DNA from: Streptomyces purpureus
GTDB taxonomy: Bacteria; Actinomycetota; Actinomycetes; Streptomycetales; Streptomycetaceae
NCBI RefSeq assembly: GCF_014648195.1
Contig: NZ_BMQQ01000007.1
Span: 205,957-249,504, forward strand
Length of the DNA stretch: 43,548 bases
Direction: 5' to 3'
Of this stretch, positions 1-10,628 are shown in pieces (position 1 is the first letter of the stretch; every line of letters begins with the position of its first letter). Made by a program: the position numbers and the translations under genes. The notes under the pieces are model-generated. The model saw only the letters and a list, made by a program, of their open reading frames with translations, made no database searches and was not told where the DNA came from.

Positions 1-1437
<1,437 letters not shown>

Positions 1438-1542
1438 CTACCCCTGCCCGGGGCGCCCCACTCCGCCACCCGGATTAGTCATATGAACGCCGCACTCCGG
1501 CTCGTGCGCTCAGGAATGAACCGCCCCCGGTCCGCGCTTGAC

Positions 1543-1560
1543 CTTCATACCGATATGAAG
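1543..1560. promoter_or_regulatory. Perfect inverted repeat, candidate operator before the aminotransferase
   Basis: CTTCATA-N4-TATGAAG, two perfect 7-base arms, lies just after a TTGACC hexamer (1538-1543) and 15 bases before the ATG at 1576. A second short palindrome TCATATGA lies about 60 bases upstream, toward geoA. The position suggests a repressor or MerR-type site over the promoter, possibly of a leaderless transcript. The regulator is unknown. Confidence 0.4.
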
Positions 1561-1575
1561 CTTTAGCGTCGCCCC

Positions 1576-2394
1576 ATGAGCACATACCCCGCGACCTCCT
1601 CCCTCGTCCACCGCAACGGCCGCGCCGCCACCGCGGGCGACCTGGCCCCGCTCGCCTTCGCCGGCTACGCCCACTTCACCGCCATGCAGATCCGCGACGG
1701 CCGGGTTCGCGGCCTCGACCTCCACCTCCGGAGGCTGCGCCGCGCATCGGCCGAACTCTTCGGCCGGGCACTCCCCGACGAGCTGGTCCTCACCCGCCTG
1801 CGGCAGGCGCTCCAGGACGGGCCGGCAGACCTGTCGCTGACGGCCACGGTCTACACACCGTCGGGCGAATTCACCGTCGCGGACCCCGACGAGGAGCCCG
1901 AGCTGCTCATCCGTACCGCAGCGCCCTCGACAGGGCCCGAGGGGCCGCTGACGCTGGCGACCGTCACATACGAACGGGTCCTGCCGACCGTGAAGCACGT
2001 CGGAGAGGTGGCCAAGACCTACTTCCTCCGTGACGCCGTCGCCCAGGGCTTCGACGACGCCGCCTTCGTCGACCGCCGAGGCCGCCTGAGCGAGGCGACG
2101 GTCTGGAACCTCGCCTTCTGGGACGGCTCGGCGGTCGTCTGGCCCCTGGCCGAGATGCTGGAAGGCACGACGATGGCCGTCGTCCGCCGGCAACTCGACA
2201 GGCTCGGCGTCCCCCAGCGCGTCCAGGAGATCACCCCCGCCGACCTGCCGGCGCTGGCCGGAGCAGCGGTGATGAACTCCTGGACACCGGGAGTGGCGGT
2301 GCACCGGATCGGCACCGCCGCCCTGCCCGAGGCCCCGGACTTCCTCGACCTGCTCCACCGTGCCTACCGGGCCGAACCTCTCACCGCCCCCTGA
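1576..2394 (+). CDS. Class IV (branched-chain/aminodeoxychorismate lyase type) PLP enzyme
   Basis: Fold-type IV PLP enzyme of 272 residues. Features seen: the conserved VLPTVKHVG segment with probable PLP lysine K140, FVDRRGRLSEATVWNLAF with the conserved glutamate E173, and the GVAVHRIG segment near the C-terminus. The length fits the PabC/BCAT/D-amino-acid transaminase superfamily. The substrate cannot be told from sequence; Streptomyces homologues are usually called aminotransferase class IV family protein. It stands alone, divergent from geoA and convergent with the amidase. A perfect inverted repeat sits in its probable promoter. Confidence 0.85.
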   Translation: MSTYPATSSLVHRNGRAATAGDLAPLAFAGYAHFTAMQIRDGRVRGLDLHLRRLRRASAELFGRALPDELVLTRLRQALQDGPADLSLTATVYTPSGEFTVADPDEEPELLIRTAAPSTGPEGPLTLATVTYERVLPTVKHVGEVAKTYFLRDAVAQGFDDAAFVDRRGRLSEATVWNLAFWDGSAVVWPLAEMLEGTTMAVVRRQLDRLGVPQRVQEITPADLPALAGAAVMNSWTPGVAVHRIGTAALPEAPDFLDLLHRAYRAEPLTAP

Positions 2395-2420
2395 GCGCCG
2401 TACGCCCGCCGGACGCAGGG

Positions 2421-4388
2421 TCAGACGCGCGAGACCGTCACGTCCGACGCCTTCACGAAGGCGACCCGATGCCCGAACTGGATCTCGTAGTACAGCTCCT
2501 TGCCGCGCACCACGGCGTGACCGGTCGTGTCGTACACCGGCGCGTAGAAGTACTCGCCGGGTGTACGGTCACCCACCACATACGACTGCCCGGCCGCCAG
2601 GGTGTACGGCAGCGGAACGATCGCCTGCACGGGCACCACCGGCGGATACGCGGCCGCCTCGGGGTAGGCCCGCCCGTACACCGGGACCACGGCCAGGCCC
2701 TCCTTCGAGGTCAGCACCCAGCCCCGCGCGCCCACCGCCGTCGGCGCCGAGCGCGGATTGTGGAACCAGGCCTTCTGCCCCAGGTACCAGATCGCCGTCC
2801 AGTCGCCGCGACGCTCGGCCACCGCGTACTGCTGGCCCGTGGACGCCCGCGCACCCGTGTCGTTCACCCCGGTCGTCGCGGGGCTCCCGCCCGGGCTCAG
2901 CCCGATGTCCTTCACGAGCGGGCTGCTCGCGTCAGGTGCGCTGTGCAGCCGCACCGCGCCGCTGCCGTGCGGCGCGCAGGTGTCACCGGGCTTCAGACAG
3001 CTCGTGTACACCGGCCGGTGCCGGACGTAGTCGGGACGGATCGTCACCACGGCGCTGTCCGGCCCGGCGGCCGGCGTGAACGGCCTGCCCAGCAGGTGGA
3101 AGTAGTGGTCCCAGTCCCAGAACGGCCCCGGGTCGGTGTGCATACCGCGGATCGTCGCCGGGACCGTCCCCGGCACGTTGTCGTGCCCCAGGATGTGCTG
3201 CCGGTCCAGCGGGATGTCGTACCGCTTGGCCAGATACCTCACCAGACGCGCCGACGCCCGGTACATCGCCTCCGTGTACCAGGCGTCCGGGGACACCAGG
3301 AACCCCTCGTGCTCCAGACCGACCGACTTGGCGTTCACGAACCAGTTCCCGGCGTGCCAGCCGACGTCCCTCAGCGGCAGGTGCTGGGCGACGTGCCCGT
3401 CGGAGGAGCGCAGCGAGTACTGCCAGGACACGTACCTCGGGTCCTGCACGAGCTTCAGCGTCGACTCCCAGGTCGCCTCGGTGTCGTGCACCACGATGTA
3501 CCTGATCGACTGGGACACCGGCCGGTTCGCCTTGTCGTGGTTGCCGTAGTCACCGTCGCCGAACTCCTCGTACGGTGCCGGGATCCACTCGCACGCCACC
3601 GTCACCGGGCACTCCGACCGCCCACGGTCGGCCATCCGCAGCCCCAGCGCCGCGACCTGACCGGGATCCACGACCACATCCGGGTCCGGCGGCAGCGACA
3701 CCACCTGCCCGCTGTCCGTGACCCGCCGCTGACCGGTACGGATCACGTCGAAGACGTCGTTCGCGTACGTCCTCGCGGTCGCCGTGTCGTCCGCGCCCGA
3801 GTACCGCGCCACCGCACCGAACCATGCCGACGGATCGGCGCTCGCCGGCCGGCCCAGCTGCCGCTGCGCGGCGGCCAGCAGCGCCGCGCCGCCCCGGATG
3901 TTCGCGGCGCGGCTCGTCCGCAGCTCCTCGGCCGCGATCCCGGACACCGCCGCCGCCCGCTCCAGGGTCCGCAGCCGCGGCGGCAGCTCCGACGCCTCCG
4001 GCAGCGGGGCCTCCGTGCCGTACTTCGGCCCGCGCGCTTCGTCACCGCGGGCGTCCTCAGCTCCATGGGAGTGGTGTGGGGCGCGCGCCAGCGCGGTCCG
4101 GGCATCGGTCAGATGCATCGGACCGTACCCGCCGCTCACACTCGGCGCGCCGCCGTGCCCGTCCCAACGGGACTGCATGTACGCCACGGCAAGCAGCACA
4201 CTCGGAGGTACGTCGTACCGCTTGGCGGCCGCCGCGAACTCGGCCTGGAGCGATCCGGTCACCGGCTGCCCGGCGGTGGCGGAGGGGCCCGCCGACAGCA
4301 GGGGCAGCAGCAGCGCCAGGGACGCGACGGCGCCCAAGGCTCCGCCGGCGCGTCCGCGGGCGCGCCTGGGGAAGGGAAGACGGGGCAA
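2421..4388 (-). CDS. Secreted N-acetylmuramoyl-L-alanine amidase (Amidase_2/PGRP type) with lysozyme-like N-domain
   Basis: Exported peptidoglycan hydrolase of 655 residues. Residues 1-40 are an Arg-rich n-region, a hydrophobic core and a likely cleavage after SATAG. Residues about 45-110 resemble a transglycosylase-like segment (VPPSVLLAVAYMQSRWDGHG). The amidase domain spans about 294-435. Its probable Zn ligands are H301 (VVHDTE), H402 (ILGHDNVPG) and D419 (HTDPGP), in the same arrangement as AmpD. The C-terminal 215 residues are beta-rich and SH3-like, probably wall-binding. It likely cleaves the MurNAc-L-Ala bond outside the cell in growth, sporulation or competition. Single gene, convergent with the aminotransferase (26-base gap). 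Confidence 0.9.
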   Translation of the reverse strand: MPRLPFPRRARGRAGGALGAVASLALLLPLLSAGPSATAGQPVTGSLQAEFAAAAKRYDVPPSVLLAVAYMQSRWDGHGGAPSVSGGYGPMHLTDARTALARAPHHSHGAEDARGDEARGPKYGTEAPLPEASELPPRLRTLERAAAVSGIAAEELRTSRAANIRGGAALLAAAQRQLGRPASADPSAWFGAVARYSGADDTATARTYANDVFDVIRTGQRRVTDSGQVVSLPPDPDVVVDPGQVAALGLRMADRGRSECPVTVACEWIPAPYEEFGDGDYGNHDKANRPVSQSIRYIVVHDTEATWESTLKLVQDPRYVSWQYSLRSSDGHVAQHLPLRDVGWHAGNWFVNAKSVGLEHEGFLVSPDAWYTEAMYRASARLVRYLAKRYDIPLDRQHILGHDNVPGTVPATIRGMHTDPGPFWDWDHYFHLLGRPFTPAAGPDSAVVTIRPDYVRHRPVYTSCLKPGDTCAPHGSGAVRLHSAPDASSPLVKDIGLSPGGSPATTGVNDTGARASTGQQYAVAERRGDWTAIWYLGQKAWFHNPRSAPTAVGARGWVLTSKEGLAVVPVYGRAYPEAAAYPPVVPVQAIVPLPYTLAAGQSYVVGDRTPGEYFYAPVYDTTGHAVVRGKELYYEIQFGHRVAFVKASDVTVSRV

Positions 4389-4606
4389 GGCAGCCTCCTG
4401 GGACGGCGGTGACGTCGGGGGTACAGCGCCGGACCCGTACAGGCGTAACCGTTTCCCGACGGCCCGTCAATGACCCTGCCCCCTCGGAGAGTTCCCAGAT
4501 CGGAGCCGTTCGGGGGAGTTTCGGGGCGATGGCGCGCGGGCCTGCGGCGCGTCAGTGGAGTGGACCTGTGCCGCCGGGGAGCCGCCCGCAGGAGGCCGGA
4601 AACGAC

Positions 4607-4652
4607 AGTGCGCTGTGCGTCCGGTGTGTCGGCACCGGGCACACAGCGCACT
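4607..4652 (-). terminator. Long stem-loop downstream of the APH-like gene
   Basis: Arms of 20 bases at 4607-4626 and 4633-4652 pair with two mismatched or wobble positions around a 6-base loop. It lies 26 bases after the stop codon of the minus-strand gene ending at 4679. No clear U-run follows, as is usual for Streptomyces terminators. Confidence 0.7.
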
Positions 4653-4678
4653 TCCCCCTCGTCGTCGGCCGGAGCGCC

Positions 4679-5803
4679 TCAGCGCGTCCCGACCGCAGCG
4701 CGCACGGCCCGCCGTGCCAGCGCGCAGTCATCGTGCAGCCGCCTCAGCAGCAGCCGCTGTTCCTCCCCGGGGGAGACCGCACCGGACGGCAGCTGCACCG
4801 AACCCGCCGGCGGAGCCTCACGGATCGTGCGCTGCACCGCCGTCTCGTACGTCCGGATCTCCCGGGTCAGCACCATCATCAGGTTCACCAGGAACGCGTC
4901 CCGCGACGCCGGACCCGCCGACTGCGCCAGACCGCTGATCTGCCGCCGCGCCAGCGGGGCGTCACCGAGGACCGACCAGAGGGTCGCCAGGTCGTACCCG
5001 GGCAGGTACCAGCCCGCGTGCTCCCAGTCGACCAGAACCGGTCCCGTCGGCGACAGCAGGATGTTCGACAGCAGCGCGTCGCCGTGACAGAACTGGCCCA
5101 TGCCCTGGCGGCCACCCGCGTGGGCCAGGCCGTGCAGCAGCTTCTGCAGGTCGTCCCGGTCCCGGTCGGTGAAGAGCCCGAGCTCGTGGTAGCGGGCGAT
5201 CCGGGACGCGTAGTCCAGCGGCGCGTCGAACGTGCCGGCCGGCGGCCGCCAGGCATTGAGCCGGGCGATCGCCCCCAGCGCGGCCCGTACGTCCGCCCGC
5301 GGCGGGGCCTCCATCGGGTGCCGCGTCAGCGCCGCCGGGCGTCCCGGCATCCGCTCGATCACCAGCGTGCAGTTCTCCGGATCCGCGGCGATGAGCCGCG
5401 GCGCCCGCACAGGCGGGCGGTGCCGGACGAACGCACGGTATGCCCCTATTTCGTGCCGGAACCGCTCGGTCCAGACCGGCGAGTGATCCAGTAAACACTT
5501 CGCGACCGCAGTCATCCGTCCCGTGGTCCCCACGATCAGCACGGACCGGCCGCTGCGGCGCAGCACCTGCACCGGATGGAACTCGGGGCAGATGCGGTGC
5601 ACGGAGGCGATCGCCTTGCGCAGCTGCGCGCCCTGGGGGCCGGACAGGTCGATTCTCCCGCTCAGCGGCTGGGGCACGTTCCCTGCCCAGCGTCGGGCCC
5701 GACCCGCCTGCGTGGGGTCGAGGAACGGTCCGCTTCCGGCCTGGGCCGGGACGGTGCGCTGCGGCCGGGGCGGGGCGGACACGGAGGACGATGCTGTGTA
5801 CAT
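4679..5803 (-). CDS. APH/ChoK-family phosphotransferase-like protein (carries TTA codon)
   Basis: Protein of 374 residues in the aminoglycoside phosphotransferase / choline kinase-like superfamily. The catalytic (Brenner) loop is seen as [12 protein letters not shown], with H240, D242 and N247, followed by the metal-binding DWEHAG (D259). An N-lobe around residues 80-150 contains a probable ATP lysine (VAKCL, K102) and VIERMPG. Such proteins phosphorylate small hydroxylated substrates; the true substrate is unknown and resistance should not be assumed. Codon 104 is TTA (5492-5494), so translation should need the bldA tRNA. It is divergent from the NsdA-like gene across a repeat-rich 235-base region. 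Confidence 0.83.
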   Translation of the reverse strand: MYTASSSVSAPPRPQRTVPAQAGSGPFLDPTQAGRARRWAGNVPQPLSGRIDLSGPQGAQLRKAIASVHRICPEFHPVQVLRRSGRSVLIVGTTGRMTAVAKCLLDHSPVWTERFRHEIGAYRAFVRHRPPVRAPRLIAADPENCTLVIERMPGRPAALTRHPMEAPPRADVRAALGAIARLNAWRPPAGTFDAPLDYASRIARYHELGLFTDRDRDDLQKLLHGLAHAGGRQGMGQFCHGDALLSNILLSPTGPVLVDWEHAGWYLPGYDLATLWSVLGDAPLARRQISGLAQSAGPASRDAFLVNLMMVLTREIRTYETAVQRTIREAPPAGSVQLPSGAVSPGEEQRLLLRRLHDDCALARRAVRAAVGTR

Positions 5804-5956
5804 GGGCGAGACAGATCCCTTCGTGTGCCGACGAGTTGCGTACGCCTGCCCCGTCCCGTTCCCCGATCGACACCCTGGGGAATGCGGGCCGGTTTCCGGG
5901 GCGGGGTGGCGCTTTCCTACCTGACACCCAGGCGCGGGTGGCGGAACATCGGGCGC

Positions 5957-5987
5957 ACCCTGGCGAACCCTGGCGAATAGTCGCCAG
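5957..5987. promoter_or_regulatory. Tandem 10-bp repeat plus inverted copy upstream of the NsdA-like gene
   Basis: ACCCTGGCGA occurs twice head to tail (5957-5966, 5967-5976), and the second copy forms an inverted repeat TGGCGA-N4-TCGCCA (5971-5986). The cluster lies between the divergent APH-like and NsdA-like genes, where a promoter is expected. It is a candidate operator; the protein that binds it is unknown. Confidence 0.4.
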
Positions 5988-5992
5988 CCCTA

Positions 5993-6011
5993 TGACAGGG
6001 GGTTACTGTCA
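5993..6011. promoter_or_regulatory. Inverted repeat TGACAG-N7-CTGTCA
   Basis: Perfect 6-base arms with a 7-base centre, 28 bases before the GTG start at 6039 and directly after the tandem repeats. Arm spacing fits a dimeric DNA-binding protein. Candidate operator only. Confidence 0.35.
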
Positions 6012-6038
6012 ACTCAGCCGAGAACCTGGGGGCTTGAC

Positions 6039-7520
6039 GTGACCGGAGATTCCAACACCCGCCTTGCAGACCTGTTCGGCCTCGCCGGCTGGTCCAAGGG
6101 AGAGCTCGCGCGGCTCGTGAACCGGCAGGCGGCGGCCATGGGCCACCCCCAGCTGGCGACCGACACCTCGCGGGTGCGGCGGTGGATCGACATGGGGGAG
6201 ATCCCCCGCGATCCCGTGCCCAGAGTGCTGGCAGCCCTGTTCACCGAGCGACTCGGCCGTGTCGTGACCATCGAGGACCTCGGGTTCGTACGACACGGGC
6301 GCGCCGGCAAACGGCAGAACGTCAGGAACGGCGACAACCCTGACGGGCTGCCCTGGGCGCCCGAGCGTACGGCGGCGGTCCTCACCGAATTCACGGGAAT
6401 GGACCTCATGCTCAACCGACGCGGCCTGGTGGGCGCGGGCGCCGCGCTCGCCGCAGGCTCCGCACTCAGCAGCGCCATGCACGACTGGATCCACACCAAC
6501 CCCGCACCAGCAACCGACGCCCCCCGCGCCACCGATCCCCTGCACGCCGACCCCGCTGGGTTCGACCGCTACGAAGCCGCCCCCATCGGGTCGCAGGAGA
6601 TCGAAGCACTGGAACGTTCCGTCGAAGTGTTCCGCGCCTGGGACGCGGCGCGCGGCGGAGGCCTTCAGCGCAAGGCCGTGGTGGGCCAGCTCAACGAGGT
6701 GGGCGGCATGCTCGCCTACCGCCACCCCGATCACCTCCAGCGCCGGCTGTGGGGCGTCGCCGCCAACCTGGCTGTCCTCGCCGGCTGGATGTCCCACGAC
6801 GTGGGACTCGAACCCACCGCCCAGAAGTACTTCGTCATCGCCGCCCACGCGGCCCGCGAGGGCGGCGACCGGCCACGCGCCGGCGAGGCCCTGTCCCGCG
6901 CCGCGCGACAGATGGTCCACCTCGGACGTCCCGACGACGCCCTGGACCTGATGAAGCTCGCCAAGTCGGGCTCGGGCGACGAGGTACTGCCCCGGACCCA
7001 GGCCATGCTGCACACCATCGAGGCCTGGGCGCAGGCCTCCATGGGCCGCGGCCAGGCCATGCGGCGCACCCTCGGCGAGGCCGAGGACCTCTTCGTCTCG
7101 GACAAGGGCGATGTGCCACCGCCCAGTTGGATGCAGATGTTCGACGAGGCGGACATGCACGGCATGCAGGCCCTCGCCTACCGCACCCTCGCCGACCACG
7201 AACCCACCGCCGCGCTCACCGCCCAACGCCACGCCAAGCGGGCCCTGGAGCTACGGATCAACGGCCGTCAGCGCTCCAAGATCTTCGACTACATCTCGCT
7301 GGCCTCGGCGTGCTTCATCGCCGACGACCCCGAACAGGCCGACCGTTACGCCCGCCTGGCCCTGGTGTCGATGGGGGACAACTCCTCGCACCGCACCTGG
7401 GACCGGCTGCGCGAGATGTACCGGCTCACCGCGCAGTACGCCGGCTACGCGAAGATCGAGGACCTGCGCGAGGAGATCGCGCTCGCCCTGCCCAAGCAGA
7501 CCCGGACGGCGGGGGCCTGA
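6039..7520 (+). CDS. NsdA-like TPR regulatory protein
   Basis: Protein of 493 residues resembling the Streptomyces NsdA family, negative regulators of sporulation and antibiotic production. The N-terminal block (FGLAGWSKGELARLVNRQA, then DTSRVRRWIDMGEIPRDPVP) is the family's HTH-like region. It is followed by a hydrophobic segment near residue 130 (GAGAALAAGSALSS) and a TPR-rich C-half with the family signatures QRKAVVGQLNEV, GWMSHDVGLEPTAQKYFV and RQMVHLGRPDDALDL. The GTG start at 6039 follows a G-rich tract. I cannot tell the NsdA orthologue from one of its paralogues, so no symbol is given. The upstream region holds two repeat structures and the gene ends before two stem-loops. Confidence 0.85.
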   Translation: MTGDSNTRLADLFGLAGWSKGELARLVNRQAAAMGHPQLATDTSRVRRWIDMGEIPRDPVPRVLAALFTERLGRVVTIEDLGFVRHGRAGKRQNVRNGDNPDGLPWAPERTAAVLTEFTGMDLMLNRRGLVGAGAALAAGSALSSAMHDWIHTNPAPATDAPRATDPLHADPAGFDRYEAAPIGSQEIEALERSVEVFRAWDAARGGGLQRKAVVGQLNEVGGMLAYRHPDHLQRRLWGVAANLAVLAGWMSHDVGLEPTAQKYFVIAAHAAREGGDRPRAGEALSRAARQMVHLGRPDDALDLMKLAKSGSGDEVLPRTQAMLHTIEAWAQASMGRGQAMRRTLGEAEDLFVSDKGDVPPPSWMQMFDEADMHGMQALAYRTLADHEPTAALTAQRHAKRALELRINGRQRSKIFDYISLASACFIADDPEQADRYARLALVSMGDNSSHRTWDRLREMYRLTAQYAGYAKIEDLREEIALALPKQTRTAGA

Positions 7521-7573
7521 GCCACCCCGCCCCTCCCACCCCACAGAGAAAGAACGACCTTCCAGAGAAAAGA

Positions 7574-7600
7574 ACGAGGGCGCGCCGAGCGCGCCCTCGT
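7574..7600 (+). terminator. Perfect 12-bp hairpin after the NsdA-like gene
   Basis: Arms 7574-7585 and 7589-7600 (ACGAGGGCGCGC and its complement) with a 3-base loop, about 55 bases after the stop codon. Strong, and probably works in both directions. Confidence 0.8.
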
Positions 7601-7631
7601 CACCGGCCGGTCTCCAGATCGTCCACTTCCA

Positions 7632-7657
7632 TGGGCCCCGTCGACATTCGGGGCCCA
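7632..7657. terminator. Second hairpin between convergent genes
   Basis: TGGGCCCCG (7632-7640) pairs with CGGGGCCCA (7649-7657) around an 8-base loop and is followed on the plus strand by a T-rich tract (GTCTCTTTTC). It separates the NsdA-like gene from the phosphatase gene ending at 7668. Confidence 0.75.
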
Positions 7658-7667
7658 GTCTCTTTTC

Positions 7668-9122
7668 CTAGCCGCCCACCCGGACCACCAGCACGCAGGC
7701 GTCGTCCTCGCGCGGCCCCTGACCGAACTCCTCGACCACCGACCGTACGACTTCCTGCGCGTCCCGGGCCCGGGCGAACCGTGGCGCGAGGGAGAGCAGG
7801 CGGTCCGTACCGAAATCGTCGCCGCCGGTGCCGCGGGTCAGCCCGTCCGTGTGCAGCACCAGTACGTCACCCGGGCGCAGCCGCACCTCGCACTGCTCGT
7901 ACACGGCACCGTAGGTGGCACCGAGCAGCATCCCTTCGGGCCGCTTCAGCGCACACCCCTTCCCGCCGCGGAACAGCAGCGGGGAGGGGTGCCCTGCCTG
8001 CGCCCAGCTCAGGGTCTGGGTCACGGGGTTGTAGCGGCAGCACAGCGCACTGCCCAGCGCGGGCTGCGCGGAGGCTTCGAGCAGCTGGTTGAGATGGCTC
8101 ATCAGGGCACCAGGCGCGATACCCGCCACGGCCATGCCGCGCAGCGCGCCGAGCAGCATCGCCATGGACGAGGTCGCCGTGACCCCGTGGCCGGTGAGAT
8201 CGCCGACGGTCAGCAGCGCGTCTCCGCCGGGCAGCGCCAGCGCGTCGTACCAGTCCCCGCCGATCAGCCCGGAGCTCACGGAGGGGAGGTAGTGCCCGGC
8301 CAGATCCAGCGGCGCGGGCCCGCCGGTCGCGAACCGCAACGACCCCCGCCAGGGCGGCAGCACGGCCTCCTGGAGCTCGACCGCGACCCTGCGCTCCGTC
8401 TGCTCGATGTGCTGCATGCGCTGGAGCGAGTCGCTGGACTCGCGGACCGCCCGCTCGCTGCGGCGCAGCTCGCTGACGTCTCGTAAAACGGCCCACATCG
8501 ACGCGGTGCATCCATCGGAGTCGAGCACCGGCTCGCCCATCATGTGCACCGTCCGCACCCGGCCGTCGGCGCGCACGATCCGGAACTCTCCGTCGATCGG
8601 CTTCCCGTCGATCAGACAGTCCGTGACCATGGCTTGAAGTAGACCCTGATCCTCGGCGAAGACCATCGACGGCATCTCGTCGAGCGTCATCGGACCCCGC
8701 TCTCGCGGCCGCCCGAAGATCTGGTACAGCTCCTCGGACCAGCTCACCTCGTCGGTGAGGAGGTTCCACTCGGCGCTGCCGACCCGGCTGAGCAGCGAAC
8801 CGGTGCGCTGCGCCGACATCTCCTCGTAGACGGGCCCGGCGAGCGCACCGGCCGACTCGTCCAGGACCGGCTCGGTCTTCTGCTCAGGCACCCCGGCGCG
8901 CAACTGGCCGAGATGGGCGCCGAGATCGTCGAGCTGGTGCATGGCCAGCTCGCACAGGGCGCGCTGCCAGCGTCCCTGCGGGTCGTCCTCGTCCGTCACC
9001 GCGTCCCGGCGCACCGCGTCCACGTCGCCGCGCAGCCGCCGGGTCTGCGAGATGAGGGCGTCCACGGTCCCGCGCTCGGGAGGCTGCTGGGCGGGACGGT
9101 CCGCGAACAGATGGGACGGCAT
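7668..9122 (-). CDS. PAS-domain PP2C (SpoIIE/RsbU-type) serine/threonine phosphatase (carries TTA codon)
   Basis: Protein of 484 residues. Residues 1-100 are helical. A PAS domain spans about 115-220 (SAEWNLLTDEVSWSEELYQIFG to VLRDVSEL), a short coiled coil about 220-255, and a SpoIIE-type PP2C phosphatase about 260-484. Metal-binding aspartates are seen in GGDWYDA (D290), VGDLTGHG (D308), LHTDGLTRG and REDDACVL. Such enzymes dephosphorylate anti-anti-sigma factors of the SpoIIAA/RsbV type, so a role in sigma-factor partner switching is likely; no anti-sigma partner lies nearby. There is no membrane segment, so it is probably cytosolic. Codon 213 is TTA (8484-8486), predicting bldA-dependent translation. 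Confidence 0.92.
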   Translation of the reverse strand: MPSHLFADRPAQQPPERGTVDALISQTRRLRGDVDAVRRDAVTDEDDPQGRWQRALCELAMHQLDDLGAHLGQLRAGVPEQKTEPVLDESAGALAGPVYEEMSAQRTGSLLSRVGSAEWNLLTDEVSWSEELYQIFGRPRERGPMTLDEMPSMVFAEDQGLLQAMVTDCLIDGKPIDGEFRIVRADGRVRTVHMMGEPVLDSDGCTASMWAVLRDVSELRRSERAVRESSDSLQRMQHIEQTERRVAVELQEAVLPPWRGSLRFATGGPAPLDLAGHYLPSVSSGLIGGDWYDALALPGGDALLTVGDLTGHGVTATSSMAMLLGALRGMAVAGIAPGALMSHLNQLLEASAQPALGSALCCRYNPVTQTLSWAQAGHPSPLLFRGGKGCALKRPEGMLLGATYGAVYEQCEVRLRPGDVLVLHTDGLTRGTGGDDFGTDRLLSLAPRFARARDAQEVVRSVVEEFGQGPREDDACVLVVRVGG

Positions 9123-9325
9123 GTCGTACTCCGATGCAAGCGCGGCGCGGCCATGTCTGAAAGGGTGGGCCAGTTACGACTGTTGCACAGGCGGCGACGG
9201 CCTGTAAGTGATTTGGCAACACTCGATACGGTGGTGCTTCTGGTATATGCCAACGGCCCGGTGGTTATCGGCCAGCGAAGCGGGCCGTGGACGGCCCGCC
9301 GGAGGGCTACGGTGCTCATGTGGTG

Positions 9326-10582
9326 ATGAACGACGTGGTCGGCACGGTGATCGACGATACGGCCCAGGCCGGGAACGGGGGTGCGGCGAGGGCCATGAGC
9401 GAGGACTCGGCGGGGACCGCGCTGCTGCTGGCCGCGGCTCCCGCGGGCAAGGGCCGCGTCATCGACGCGGCGTCCGCGCTGCCCGCCCTCGCGGCCGTAC
9501 CGCCCAGCGCCCTGACCGGGACCGGCGCGGCCACCGTGGTCGAGCTGGCCGACCCGCTCGACCCCCAGACCGTCCTGACACGGCTGCGGGCCGCCGCCGC
9601 GGCGCCCGGCCCGCTCTCCGTCTACATCGCGGGCCAGCTCCACCTCGACCGCCGGCAGGGGCTGCCGCATCTCGCCCTGGCCCGCACGGCCACCGCGACC
9701 CTGCGGTACACCGCGCTGCCCTGGCACTGGCTGGCGGGCGAGCTGAAGATCCGCAGGCCGGGCACCACGCGTGTCGTCGTCGACCTGGTCGCGGACGCCG
9801 AGGTATGGGAGCGCTGGGCCGGCCACGGCACCCTCCTGTCGCTGGGTCAGGGCACGAGTCTGTACGGCCGGGTGGCCCCGCCGCCACCCCGCCGCACGGT
9901 GGTGCTCCCCGCCTATTTGAAGGCCTATGCGTCGATCTGGCGCAGTGGCGCCCGCCCGCCACTTCCCCTGCTGCACGAACAGGCCGCGGCGCGTGCGGGG
10001 GCCGAGGACGGAGCCGTCCTGCTGGCGACGGACGGCACGGCGCCGACGCCTTGGCCGTCCGGGGCGATGACCGGCATGGCGCCGCCTGCCGGGCCGTCCG
10101 CGCCGCTGACCACCAGCGCAACGCCTCCGCCGGCCGGGCCGGTGGCCGCCGCGGCACCCGCCGTGGCCGCGCCCGCCCCCGACCCGCATCCGGCGATCCT
10201 CGCCGCCGCGCAGGCGGGGCGCCACGCCGAGGCCGCGGCCGCCGCGGCCGCCTGGGAGCAGGACGCCCTGCGCCTCCACGGTCCCCGCTCGCCGCAGGCG
10301 ATTCACTGGATGGAGGTACGCGCCGACCTCGCCCGGCTGGCCCAGGACCCCGCCCGCAGCTGTGAGTTGTGGCTCGTCGCCGCACGGGCCCGGCTCGACG
10401 CGGGCGGCTCACCGGCCGACCGGGACGTCGAGGGCGCGGTCGACCGGGCACACCACCAGTGGGAGCGGCTGACCGACCCGGCCCGCGCCCAAGCCCTGGC
10501 CCCCGCGCTCGTCGCGCTGCGCGAGCGGGTCCCCGGCCGTCAGCCGGGCGCCGTCGAGGCGCTCCGGCGCCGGCTGGGCTGA
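9326..10582 (+). CDS. Uncharacterised protein, possibly an inactive caspase-like N-domain with Ala/Pro-rich linker and helical C-domain
   Basis: About 418 residues from the ATG at 9326; in-frame GTGs at 9287 and 9320 are alternatives, and the nearest purine-rich site is GGAGGG at 9301-9306. No family was recognised with confidence. The N-terminal 200 residues alternate strands and helices. A segment like LSVYIAGQLHLD followed by TTRVVVDLVAD recalls the two core strands of caspase-like folds, but the catalytic His and Cys are absent, so this is only a fold guess. Residues about 230-280 are a low-complexity Ala/Pro/Thr linker. The last 140 residues are TPR-like helices (AAQAGRHAEAAAAAAAWEQ, then SPQAIHWMEVRADLA). 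It is divergent from the PP2C phosphatase. Confidence 0.75.
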   Translation: MNDVVGTVIDDTAQAGNGGAARAMSEDSAGTALLLAAAPAGKGRVIDAASALPALAAVPPSALTGTGAATVVELADPLDPQTVLTRLRAAAAAPGPLSVYIAGQLHLDRRQGLPHLALARTATATLRYTALPWHWLAGELKIRRPGTTRVVVDLVADAEVWERWAGHGTLLSLGQGTSLYGRVAPPPPRRTVVLPAYLKAYASIWRSGARPPLPLLHEQAAARAGAEDGAVLLATDGTAPTPWPSGAMTGMAPPAGPSAPLTTSATPPPAGPVAAAAPAVAAPAPDPHPAILAAAQAGRHAEAAAAAAAWEQDALRLHGPRSPQAIHWMEVRADLARLAQDPARSCELWLVAARARLDAGGSPADRDVEGAVDRAHHQWERLTDPARAQALAPALVALRERVPGRQPGAVEALRRRLG

Positions 10583-10628
10583 CGGCCGCCGCGCCCCGCG
10601 CCGACCGGTCCGGGTCCCCGTCCGTGTC

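Noticed and set aside
4679..5803. Antibiotic-resistance aminoglycoside phosphotransferase
   Set aside because: Only the general APH/choline-kinase catalytic loop is present; nothing identifies an aminoglycoside substrate and there is no antibiotic cluster around it.
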